Positions 1 through 5,397 of a stretch of DNA of 5,562 nucleotides are shown piece by piece. Position numbers and translations under genes: made by a program. How positions within the stretch are numbered: position 1 is the stretch's first letter; the number at the start of each line of letters is the position of its first letter. The notes under the pieces are model-generated. The model ran no database searches, was not told the origin of the DNA, and worked only from the letters and a program-made list of their open reading frames with translations. This DNA is from an uncultured Atopobium sp. GTDB taxonomy: Bacteria > Actinomycetota > Coriobacteriia > Coriobacteriales > Atopobiaceae. The DNA lies in assembly GCA_916720015.1 (NCBI GenBank), contig CAKAPZ010000069.1, positions 1 to 5,562 on the forward strand, given 5' to 3'.

Positions 1-1730
1 AAGATTTCAACAATGTCATGAGCAATGGTGTCAACACGGTCATCATCGTTGCCGTACTTAGGGAAGTCGCCCTCAGTGACGTAATCGGTAACAAGGCCGG
101 TCTCATCACGGACAACCCTTACCTTTGCATACTTGATTGCAGAGAGGGAGTCAGCAACAACAGAAAGGCCTGCGATACCTGTTGCAAACCAACGGTGAAC
201 ATGCTCATCGTGCAGAGCCATCTGGATGCGCTCGTAGCTGTACTTATCGTGCATGTAGTGGATTGCGTTAAGAGCGTTGACATAAACGCCAGCAAGCCAG
301 CGCATCATGTCCATATACTTGGAGAAGACGTCGTCGTAATCAAGGTACTCGCCCTCAACTGCACGGTACTTAGGACCAATCTGTTCGCCGGTCTTCTCGT
401 CACGTCCACCATTGATTGCGTAAAGCAGGCACTTAGCAAGGTTTGCACGAGCACCAAAGAACTGCATCTCTTTACCAACACGCATGGAGCTGACGCAGCA
501 AGCAATTGCGTAGTCGTCGCCATGATAGACGCGCATAAGATCATCGTTCTCATACTGGATAGAGCTGGTGGTAATAGAAATCTTTGCGCAATAGCGCTTG
601 AAGCCTACAGGAAGCTTAGTAGACCACAGAACAGTCAGGTTAGGCTCTGGGCTGGTACCCATGTTTTCAAGGGTGTGGAGCCAGCGGAAGCAGGACTTGG
701 TAACCATAGAGCGACCATCAATGCCAATGCCACCAATGGACTCAGTGACCCACTGAGGGTCTCCAGAGAAGAGCTCGTTGTACTCAGGAGTACGGGCAAA
801 CTTGACCATACGAAGCTTCATAACCAGGTGGTCAACAATCTCCTGAATCTCAGACTCAGTGAAGGTACCACGAGCAAGATCGCGCTCTGCATAGATGTCC
901 AGGAAGGTGGTGTTACGGCCAATGGACATTGCAGCGCCATTCTGCTCTTTAACTGCAGCAAGATAGCCCAGGTAGAGCCACTGAACAGCCTCTTTGAAGT
1001 TCTCGGCAGGGCGGCTCAAATCAAAACCATAAATCTCACCAAGCTGCTTGAGCTCCTTAAGAGCACGAATCTGCTCGGAAAGCTCCTCGCGGTGACGAAT
1101 GGTCTTCTCGTCCATGACGGTGCTGGTGCCATTTTTCTGATTTGTCTTATCGGCAATCAGGGCGTCAACACCGTAGAGAGCCACACGACGATAGTCACCA
1201 ATGATGCGGCCGCGGCCATATGCATCAGGCAGACCAGTGATGATGTGGGAGTGACGGCATTTACGCATGTCTTCGGTGTAGACATCAAAAACGCCAGCAT
1301 TGTGAGTTTTGCGACGATAGGTATAGAAGTCAACAATCTCTGGGTCAACCTCGTAGCCGTAGGCCTTGCAAGCAGCCATTGCCATACGAATGCCACCGTC
1401 TACCATAAGGGCGCGCTTCAGTGGCTTGTCTGTTTGAAGGCCAACAATCTGCTCAAGTGGCTTATCAATGTAGCCGGCCTCGTGGGAGGTGATAGTGGAA
1501 ACCAGCTTGGTATCCATATCAAGTACGCCACCATTTGCGGTCTCTTGAGCAAAGAGATCCATAACATCCGCCCAAAGCTTTGTGGTAGCCTCAGTTGGAC
1601 CAGCGAGGAAGGAATCATCGCCATCGTAAGGGGTGTAATTCCTCTGAATGAAGTCTCGGACGTCAATTGCTTTTTGCCAGTTACCACCGACAAAGCCGTC
1701 CCAAGCCTCCTGTGCTGGTGTTTCCTGCAT
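1..1730 (-). CDS. pflB: Pyruvate formate-lyase (formate C-acetyltransferase), N-terminal part, cut by window edge
   Basis: This cytosolic glycyl-radical enzyme of anaerobic fermentation converts pyruvate and CoA to acetyl-CoA and formate. The 576 visible codons resemble E. coli PflB from the start ([22 protein letters not shown]) onward. The adjacent catalytic cysteines lie in IACCVSSM at residues 411-412, equivalent to E. coli Cys418-Cys419. The substrate-site arginines are present in YGRGR (about 171-175) and in FFGAR (Arg428). The last ~180 residues, including the radical glycine motif RVSGY, lie beyond the left edge, so completeness cannot be judged. The ATG at 1730 is supported by AAGGAG 6 nt upstream and by alignment with the E. 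coli N-terminus. The gene diverges from the folate cyclo-ligase gene across a 375-bp region. The activase gene pflA, often adjacent to pflB, is not in the window. Identity is very sure. Confidence 0.97.
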   Translation of the reverse strand, partial: MQETPAQEAWDGFVGGNWQKAIDVRDFIQRNYTPYDGDDSFLAGPTEATTKLWADVMDLFAQETANGGVLDMDTKLVSTITSHEAGYIDKPLEQIVGLQTDKPLKRALMVDGGIRMAMAACKAYGYEVDPEIVDFYTYRRKTHNAGVFDVYTEDMRKCRHSHIITGLPDAYGRGRIIGDYRRVALYGVDALIADKTNQKNGTSTVMDEKTIRHREELSEQIRALKELKQLGEIYGFDLSRPAENFKEAVQWLYLGYLAAVKEQNGAAMSIGRNTTFLDIYAERDLARGTFTESEIQEIVDHLVMKLRMVKFARTPEYNELFSGDPQWVTESIGGIGIDGRSMVTKSCFRWLHTLENMGTSPEPNLTVLWSTKLPVGFKRYCAKISITTSSIQYENDDLMRVYHGDDYAIACCVSSMRVGKEMQFFGARANLAKCLLYAINGGRDEKTGEQIGPKYRAVEGEYLDYDDVFSKYMDMMRWLAGVYVNALNAIHYMHDKYSYERIQMALHDEHVHRWFATGIAGLSVVADSLSAIKYAKVRVVRDETGLVTDYVTEGDFPKYGNDDDRVDTIAHDIVEI

Positions 1731-1773
1731 AACACACTCCTTTTTACACGGACAATTTATACGTCCATGTTCA

Positions 1774-1809
1774 TGCTGAGCGTGTTGAGTGGAGCATGGC
1801 CGCTCAGCA
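1774..1809 (-). promoter_or_regulatory. Strong stem-loop in the pflB 5' leader
   Basis: TGCTGAGCG (1774-1782) and CGCTCAGCA (1801-1809) form a perfect 9-bp inverted repeat with an 18-nt loop. Its near edge is 43 nt upstream of the pflB start codon. No T-run follows the stem on the pflB strand, so it does not look like a factor-independent terminator. It could be an mRNA-stabilising leader hairpin or a dyad protein-binding site. A smaller imperfect stem (1748-1753 with 1763-1768) lies between it and the ribosome binding site. The structure is seen directly in the sequence; its function is unknown. Confidence 0.55.
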
Positions 1810-1874
1810 GTTTACAAATAGCAATCTTGAGACTAATTTTGACAGCAGGTATGTCTTTGGACAAATGACGTCAA

Positions 1875-1904
1875 ATATTAGTTGCGACCTCTAACTTTAC
1901 TCAA
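1875..1904 (-). promoter_or_regulatory. Candidate pflB promoter
   Basis: On the minus strand, TTGAGT (1899-1904) and TAATAT (1875-1880) are separated by 18 bp, a plausible but imperfect -35/-10 pair. The predicted transcription start falls on or beside a perfect 8-bp palindrome TGACGTCA (1867-1874), which could be an operator. Transcription from here would give a leader of about 140 nt containing the 1774-1809 stem-loop. The region is AT-rich, so other promoters are possible. I found no clear FNR-type TTGAT-N4-ATCAA site. Confidence 0.3.
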
Positions 1905-1977
1905 TATGTAGTGCCAAACAAGCGACAAATGCGCAATATTTTGACAAGTTAGAAATGGTTTACATTTGCGCAGGTCA

Positions 1978-2006
1978 GAAATTTGCTAAATAAAAAGCTA
2001 TATAAA
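1978..2006 (+). promoter_or_regulatory. Weak candidate promoter for the folate cyclo-ligase gene
   Basis: TATAAA at 2001-2006, inside an AT-rich run, could be a -10 element about 100 bp upstream of the start codon. The hexamer at 1978-1983, at 17-bp spacing, is a poor -35. The rest of the 1731-2105 region shows no small gene with a ribosome binding site. Its other visible content is a pair of TGCGCA-centred repeats at 1925-1935 and 1962-1972. Confidence 0.25.
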
Positions 2007-2105
2007 AATTGTTGAGAATTAGTCACATTTATTACGACAGGTGTCTATTTCTTCTCAAAATGTCCACAGAATTTATTGGTATTCTTACATGACAGGGGAG
2101 GCATT

Positions 2106-2687
2106 ATGGACGCTATAACATTAAAAAAACAACGCTTGCGAGAAGAACGTCTAGCAGCAAGAGAAACTCTTTCTGAGCAAGAGAGATGTGTGCTTGATAA
2201 CTGCATTACTCAGAAACTTCTTGCGACCTCCGAATATGCAGAGGCAACTACTGTTTTAACGTATGTTTCTGTTTCATCTGAAGTTTCTACCAGGATGTTT
2301 ATTGAGTGCGCTCTACGCGATGGAAAAACGGCAGCGGTGCCTCGCTGCTTACCTGGACATCGTTTAGAGTTTGTTGCCATCACTTCATTGGAACAGCTTG
2401 TGCCAGCTCCCTTTAATTTGCTTGAACCACCAAAAGACCTATCTGCTTTAACAGAAGTCCAGATGAGCAACGCGATTTGCATTGTTCCAGCGCTCCTTGT
2501 TGATACAAAAGGATATCGCCTGGGTTATGGTGCGGGATTTTATGACCGATTCTTGTCAACGTATTCTGGTAAGAAAATCTGCCTTGTCTATCAGCATAAT
2601 TTGAGTAAGACAGAGCTTCCTCATACAGAATTTGACGTTCCTGTGGATATGGTAATAACTGAATCAGGCGTGCTTGTGTGTGCATAA
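2106..2687 (+). CDS. 5-formyltetrahydrofolate cyclo-ligase (MTHFS family)
   Basis: This cytosolic enzyme uses ATP to convert 5-formyl-THF to 5,10-methenyl-THF, returning a storage or by-product folate to the one-carbon pool. The 193-residue product has the family's usual length. It starts with a basic helix (KKQRLREER), carries the LLEP motif mid-protein and has the signature YRLGYGAGFYDRF at about residues 137-149, the glycine-rich nucleotide-binding loop. The C-terminus FDVPVDMVITE is also typical. The ATG at 2106 was chosen over an in-frame TTG at 2076 because AGGGGAGG sits 5 nt upstream of the ATG and the family begins with this basic helix. Homologues are called ygfA in E. coli and yqgN in Bacillus. 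It diverges from pflB and converges with the shikimate genes. PflB makes formate and this enzyme serves folate one-carbon metabolism, but a regulatory link is only inference. Confidence 0.94.
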   Translation: MDAITLKKQRLREERLAARETLSEQERCVLDNCITQKLLATSEYAEATTVLTYVSVSSEVSTRMFIECALRDGKTAAVPRCLPGHRLEFVAITSLEQLVPAPFNLLEPPKDLSALTEVQMSNAICIVPALLVDTKGYRLGYGAGFYDRFLSTYSGKKICLVYQHNLSKTELPHTEFDVPVDMVITESGVLVCA

Positions 2688-2688
2688 A

Positions 2689-2722
2689 AAATCTGCTGCA
2701 ACTTTGCCGTTACAGCAGATTT
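2689..2722. terminator. Bidirectional intrinsic terminator between convergent genes
   Basis: AAATCTGCTG (2689-2698) and CAGCAGATTT (2713-2722) are a perfect 10-bp inverted repeat. After one mismatch an inner AAC/GTT stem leaves a 6-nt loop. On the minus strand the stem runs into six consecutive T (complement of 2686-2691), a good terminator for the shikimate operon. On the plus strand TTTGTGTTT follows, a weaker tail for the cyclo-ligase gene. It begins two bases past the cyclo-ligase stop and ends about 32 bp from the dehydratase stop. Confidence 0.85.
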
Positions 2723-2754
2723 GTGTTTCTCGCCAGATAGCTATAAGGAGCGAC

Positions 2755-3645
2755 TTATGCTTCATCTTTGAGATGAGCCGCCATTAGCTGGATTGCCTCT
2801 CTGTAGCTGTCAATTCCTTTACCAGCAACTGTGGCAAAGCATGCATCTTTTATATAAGAAATGTGTCTAAAGTCTTCTCTGGTAGAGATGTCTGTAAGGT
2901 GAACCTCAATCATGGGAATTTGCACGGCAAGCGCGGCGTCGAGCAGAGCAACTGAGGTGTGGGTATAGGCAGCAGGATTGATGATAATGCCATCATAGCT
3001 ACCCAGCGCATCCTGGATTGCATCAACTAAATCGCCCTCGTGGTTTGATTGATAGCAAACGCAATCAGAAAAACCTTGAGACTGTGCCTCCGCCTTACAG
3101 ACTTCTATAAGAGTTCTGTAGTCAGCTTTTCCGTAAATCTCTGGTTCACGAATACCCAACATGTTGATGTTAGGGCCATTAATGATGAGCAGGCGAGGGG
3201 CATCGAGGTCATCCTTATAGTCATCCTCAAAATTGTCTGCGTCTAAGTCAGAGGCAAAGCTATCAAAGTCTTCTTCGTCCTGATCAAGGGTGTTTTTTTG
3301 AGCAAGCAAAGAGATTAGCTCGTCCACCTCTTCATTGTGTTGAGCTGGGTTATCTGAGCGCTTCTCGTCTAACGAACAAAAAGTCTTTTCTGGCTCACCC
3401 AAAATGTGATTAAGGGCATCATTTACCTGACCGACAAGATTGGGACCAAAAACTACCTCAAGGCCGTTTGACCCCTTTCCCACAATGCCAAGAACACCAG
3501 TGGCCGTGGCCAGCTGTTCATGGTCGATAAGCGTCATGTCATTGATAGAAAGACGAAGTCGCGTCATGCATACTTCGTTGTGAGTTAAGTTTTTTGAACC
3601 GCCTATTGCATTAAGAATCTCGTGAGCAATAGCATTGCTGTCCAT
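2755..3645 (-). CDS. aroQ: Fusion: PTS EIIB-like domain + type II 3-dehydroquinate dehydratase
   Basis: A 296-residue protein in one open frame. Residues about 1-82 resemble a glucose-family PTS EIIB domain: the phospho-acceptor Cys26 lies in VCMTRLRL, followed by GVLGIVGKGSNGLEVVFGP (50-68). Residues 83-148 form a hydrophilic linker; 15 of residues 121-148 are Asp or Glu. Residues 151-296 are a complete type II dehydroquinase, which converts 3-dehydroquinate to 3-dehydroshikimate. It shows NGPNINMLG, REPEIYG (Arg166, catalytic Tyr171), QSNHEGDLVD, NPAAYTHTS (Asn223, His229) and EVHLTDISTREDFRH (His249, Arg256, Arg260). Free-standing enzymes are about 145-150 residues, so the N-terminal half is extra. 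The ATG at 3645 has GGGGAG 7 nt upstream; an in-frame ATG at 3681 has none. No Met lies between residues 37 and 162, which argues against separate initiation of the enzyme. It is the last gene of the aro cluster. No EIIC or EIIA is visible. The enzyme identity is very sure, the EIIB call good, and a regulatory role is inference. Confidence 0.93.
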   Translation of the reverse strand: MDSNAIAHEILNAIGGSKNLTHNEVCMTRLRLSINDMTLIDHEQLATATGVLGIVGKGSNGLEVVFGPNLVGQVNDALNHILGEPEKTFCSLDEKRSDNPAQHNEEVDELISLLAQKNTLDQDEEDFDSFASDLDADNFEDDYKDDLDAPRLLIINGPNINMLGIREPEIYGKADYRTLIEVCKAEAQSQGFSDCVCYQSNHEGDLVDAIQDALGSYDGIIINPAAYTHTSVALLDAALAVQIPMIEVHLTDISTREDFRHISYIKDACFATVAGKGIDSYREAIQLMAAHLKDEA

Positions 3646-3652
3646 TGGATAT

Positions 3653-3658
3653 CTCCCC
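3653..3658 (-). promoter_or_regulatory. Ribosome binding site that decides the EIIB-AroQ start
   Basis: GGGGAG on the minus strand lies 7 nt before the ATG at 3645. The in-frame ATG 12 codons further upstream (3681) has only an AT-rich stretch before it. The shorter start also begins the protein just before the expected first helix of the EIIB fold. Confidence 0.8.
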
Positions 3659-3673
3659 AAATACGACCAAACA

Positions 3674-3693
3674 TCAAACATTTAACTGTTTGA
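3674..3693 (-). promoter_or_regulatory. 20-bp near-perfect palindrome just upstream of the EIIB-AroQ ribosome binding site
   Basis: TCAAACATTTAACTGTTTGA is symmetric except for one central pair. It lies 15 bp upstream of the ribosome binding site. In RNA it would form a 7-bp stem with a 6-nt loop. It might be an operator dyad or a leader hairpin affecting translation. It is AT-rich, so chance occurrence is possible. Confidence 0.4.
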
Positions 3694-3735
3694 CCGGACG
3701 TAGCATCCTTGAGTTTTCTGAATACAAACCTACGA

Positions 3736-3765
3736 GGTATAAGTATAGGGGCTTCAACGTGCCAA
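3736..3765 (-). promoter_or_regulatory. Candidate internal promoter for the EIIB-AroQ gene
   Basis: On the minus strand TTGGCA (3760-3765) and TATACC (3736-3741) are 18 bp apart. An overlapping TATACT (3742-3747) is a better -10 hexamer but lacks a well-spaced -35. This lies in the 179-bp gap that separates the gene from the tightly packed upstream operon, so independent transcription is plausible. Confidence 0.35.
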
Positions 3766-3775
3766 AATGACACGT
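3757..3775. repeat. Inverted repeat overlapping the candidate -35 element
   Basis: ACGTG (3757-3761) and CACGT (3771-3775) are inverted arms around a partly symmetric centre (CCAAAATGA). In the minus-strand RNA the stem can extend to 7-8 bp through one G-U pair. It covers the candidate -35 hexamer (3760-3765), a position expected for a repressor operator. No T-run follows, so it is not a terminator. Confidence 0.4.
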
Positions 3776-3802
3776 CTCTTGGCTGTCCGGTGAACGGTTG
3801 GA

Positions 3803-3830
3803 AAATAACTGTAAACGTTTTCTGTTATTT
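3803..3830. promoter_or_regulatory. 28-bp near-perfect palindrome, cre/LacI-operator-like, over the aroE-aroK stop codon
   Basis: The outer arms AAATAAC (3803-3809) and GTTATTT (3824-3830) flank TGTAAACGTTTTCT (3810-3823). Twelve of 14 base pairs are symmetric about the central CG at 3816/3817. The core fits the relaxed catabolite-responsive-element pattern TGNAANCGNWNNCW and the central-CG layout of LacI-family operators. It overlaps the stop codon of the upstream gene (3825-3827). On the minus strand the stem is followed by a short T-run, so a weak terminator or processing hairpin is an alternative. The symmetry is seen directly; the bound protein is unknown. Confidence 0.5.
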
Positions 3831-5135
3831 AAATGCTGTGGCGAGAAGACCTTGGGCATCTGCATCTGGGCTACCAAGACAGGAGAAAGTCAAATCAGCC
3901 CATGCTTCGTAGAGAGGCAACCGCTCTGCAGCAAGCTCTTGTACGCCAACGCTTTGTGAGATCGGTCTTCCCGCAATAGCCAATTGCTCAAGGGGACGAG
4001 TTAGGTAGACTAGCTTTCCGTTTTGACGGAGAAGCTGGTAGTTTGAAGGGGTGACAACTACACCGCCTCCGCAAGAGATTACTGCACCGCTCATGCTAGA
4101 AATCTCTTGTATTACCTCATGCTCTAGACGTCTAAACGCTGCTTCTCCGTGTGTTTGTAGATAGGTTGACGCGTCACAATGAGCTTTCTGTTTGATGAGA
4201 AGATCTGTGTCTATCCAGGGGCGATTTAGAAGCTTTGCAAGTGCTTCTCCTGTAGATGTCTTTCCAACTCCTGGCATGCCAATAAGCACAATGTTTTCTT
4301 TTGAAGCATGGAGCTCACGCGAGATATTTTCTATCTGAGAGTCTGATACTTCCAGCCCCAAAAAGAGTGAGCTTGCTCTAGCTGCTTGAGCCACCAGCAT
4401 TTTTAAACCATTTGCATCGAGTATCCCGAGGCTTTCTGCATCTAAAAGAAGCTGAGAGCGTAGCGGATTATAGATAAGATCAATCACGCATTGCAGGGAC
4501 GTAAATGAAGCTAGCTCCTCTTTGGTAAGAGGGGAGATGCCAGCGTGAGGAGACATTCCTACTGGAGTCGCATTGACGAGAAGATCGGCGTCACAGTGGG
4601 ATTGAAGTTGGTCATACGTAATTGCGCAGTCAACGCATGTTGAACTTACTTGAGGGTTTCTGGAGACTCCCACAACGTACGCGCCACCTTTTTTAAGTGC
4701 ATAGCAAACTGCCTGGCCAGCACCGCCAAAGGCTCCTAAAACTATTGCTTTCTTTTGGTTCAAGCTGACCTTGAGACTTTTAACTAGATACTCAAAGCCA
4801 TACACATCTGTGTTGTCTGCAGTTATGAGCCCATTTGTATCTTTTACCAGTGTATTTGCCGCTCCAATAGCTTGAGCATCCTCAGAAACTGAGTCCGCAA
4901 GGGCGCAGGCATTCTTTTTGTAAGGGATGGTAACGTTCAAGCCACGCCAAGATTGGTCTTTGAGGAAGTCCTTTAGCTCCGAAGCAGAAAGCTCATGAAG
5001 CTGGTAGGGAAATGACCCTAACTTTTCATGAATTTCTGCCGACCAGCTATGAGAGAGTTTCTCGCCAATAAGTCCAAAAGGAGCAAGGGGAGCTGTAGGG
5101 TTACTTGAGGCTTGATGCTCGGTTTTAGAGCTCAT
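3825..5135 (-). CDS. aroE/aroK: Bifunctional shikimate dehydrogenase-shikimate kinase fusion (AroE-AroK)
   Basis: A 436-residue cytosolic protein joining two steps, 3-dehydroshikimate to shikimate (NADPH) and shikimate to shikimate 3-phosphate (ATP). Residues about 18-275 are AroE: the shikimate-binding serines in LSHSWS (28, 30), NVTIPYK with catalytic Lys73, GAANT (Asn94), NTDVYG with catalytic Asp110, a glycine-rich Rossmann loop LGAFGGAGQAV (133-143), NATPVGMSP (188-196) and GLKMLVAQAA (243-252). The Rossmann loop has a Phe between GA and GGAG, apparently one residue more than the usual GAGGA. Residues about 280-436 are AroK: Walker A GMPGVGKT (286-293), IDTD (308-311), FRRLE (334-338), CGGG (355-358), the lid arginine in GRP (390) and RLPLY (405-409). 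The lid looks rather short. All key residues are present, so both activities are expected. The ATG at 5135 has AGGAG 8 nt upstream and overlaps the chorismate mutase gene by 11 nt, suggesting coupled translation. Confidence 0.95.
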   Translation of the reverse strand: MSSKTEHQASSNPTAPLAPFGLIGEKLSHSWSAEIHEKLGSFPYQLHELSASELKDFLKDQSWRGLNVTIPYKKNACALADSVSEDAQAIGAANTLVKDTNGLITADNTDVYGFEYLVKSLKVSLNQKKAIVLGAFGGAGQAVCYALKKGGAYVVGVSRNPQVSSTCVDCAITYDQLQSHCDADLLVNATPVGMSPHAGISPLTKEELASFTSLQCVIDLIYNPLRSQLLLDAESLGILDANGLKMLVAQAARASSLFLGLEVSDSQIENISRELHASKENIVLIGMPGVGKTSTGEALAKLLNRPWIDTDLLIKQKAHCDASTYLQTHGEAAFRRLEHEVIQEISSMSGAVISCGGGVVVTPSNYQLLRQNGKLVYLTRPLEQLAIAGRPISQSVGVQELAAERLPLYEAWADLTFSCLGSPDADAQGLLATAFK

Positions 5136-5397
5136 GAGATGACTCCTGAACTGCTTTTGCAGCCTTCATCAAAACCTCAAGTAACTCTAAAGCATACGGT
5201 GTAAGTTCAGGTGAAACAGAGGTTTTAACCTGGTTTTTTTTGGCATCTTCTCGCGAGGAATCTAGAACAGAGAGTCCATGTTCTTTTTTGTAAGCACCAA
5301 TCTGTTTGGCAACTGCAAGTCTTTGCTCAAACAGGGCAAAGATTTGCGCGTCAATTGAATCTATTTCCTGGCGCAGCGTCTCTAACTGATTAGTCAT
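5125..5397 (-). CDS. Chorismate mutase, AroQ class (stand-alone, 90 residues)
   Basis: It rearranges chorismate to prephenate, the branch point towards phenylalanine and tyrosine. The 90-residue all-helical protein fits the AroQ-class fold and matches the E. coli P-protein mutase domain in position. Arg9 (E. coli Arg11), Arg26 (Arg28), Lys37 (Lys39), Asp46 (Asp48), Arg49 (Arg51), Glu50 (Glu52) and Gln84 (Gln88) are conserved. Ala80 replaces E. coli Ser84, a site that varies in the family. No prephenate dehydratase, dehydrogenase or DAHP synthase domain is attached. The start overlaps the end of aroC by 8 nt (ATGACTAA shared) and the end overlaps the aroE-aroK start by 11 nt, so it lies mid-operon and is probably translated by coupling. 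Placed after chorismate synthase, it would draw chorismate towards Phe/Tyr. Note that this enzyme class shares the name AroQ with the unrelated dehydratase in this window. Confidence 0.92.
   Translation of the reverse strand: MTNQLETLRQEIDSIDAQIFALFEQRLAVAKQIGAYKKEHGLSVLDSSREDAKKNQVKTSVSPELTPYALELLEVLMKAAKAVQESSHEL

Noticed and set aside
18..1868. 616-codon open frame on the plus strand
   Set aside because: It lies antisense to pflB, has no recognisable domain and its product has no coherent family features. The minus-strand frame is clearly PflB, so the long open frame follows from the codon bias of a strongly expressed gene.
1867..1874. TGACGTCA palindrome as a known regulator site
   Set aside because: A single 8-bp palindrome that I cannot assign to a bacterial regulator; noted only with the candidate pflB promoter.
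2076..2105. TTG start extending the cyclo-ligase by 10 residues
   Set aside because: No Shine-Dalgarno sequence precedes it, while the ATG at 2106 has AGGGGAGG at good spacing and fits the family N-terminus.
2210..2685. Two 90-codon minus-strand frames opposite the cyclo-ligase
   Set aside because: Antisense shadows of a confidently identified gene, with no domain signal.
2743..2769. AAGGAG followed by ATG on the plus strand after the cyclo-ligase terminator
   Set aside because: The frame stops after four codons (MLHL) and lies across the end of the minus-strand dehydratase gene; probably chance.
2755..3210. Separate internal start for a free-standing dehydratase
   Set aside because: No ATG, or well-placed alternative start with a Shine-Dalgarno, precedes the RLLIINGPN strand. 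An ATG near the end of the linker is out of frame.
3646..3681. Upstream in-frame ATG extending EIIB-AroQ by 12 residues
   Set aside because: No ribosome binding site, and the extension would contain the GGGGAG that serves the ATG at 3645.
3709..3912. 67-codon open frames on both strands in and near the 179-bp gap (minus frame at 3674-3877)
   Set aside because: Both overlap the aroE-aroK 3' end, lack recognisable features or good ribosome binding sites, and cover the dyad-rich gap.
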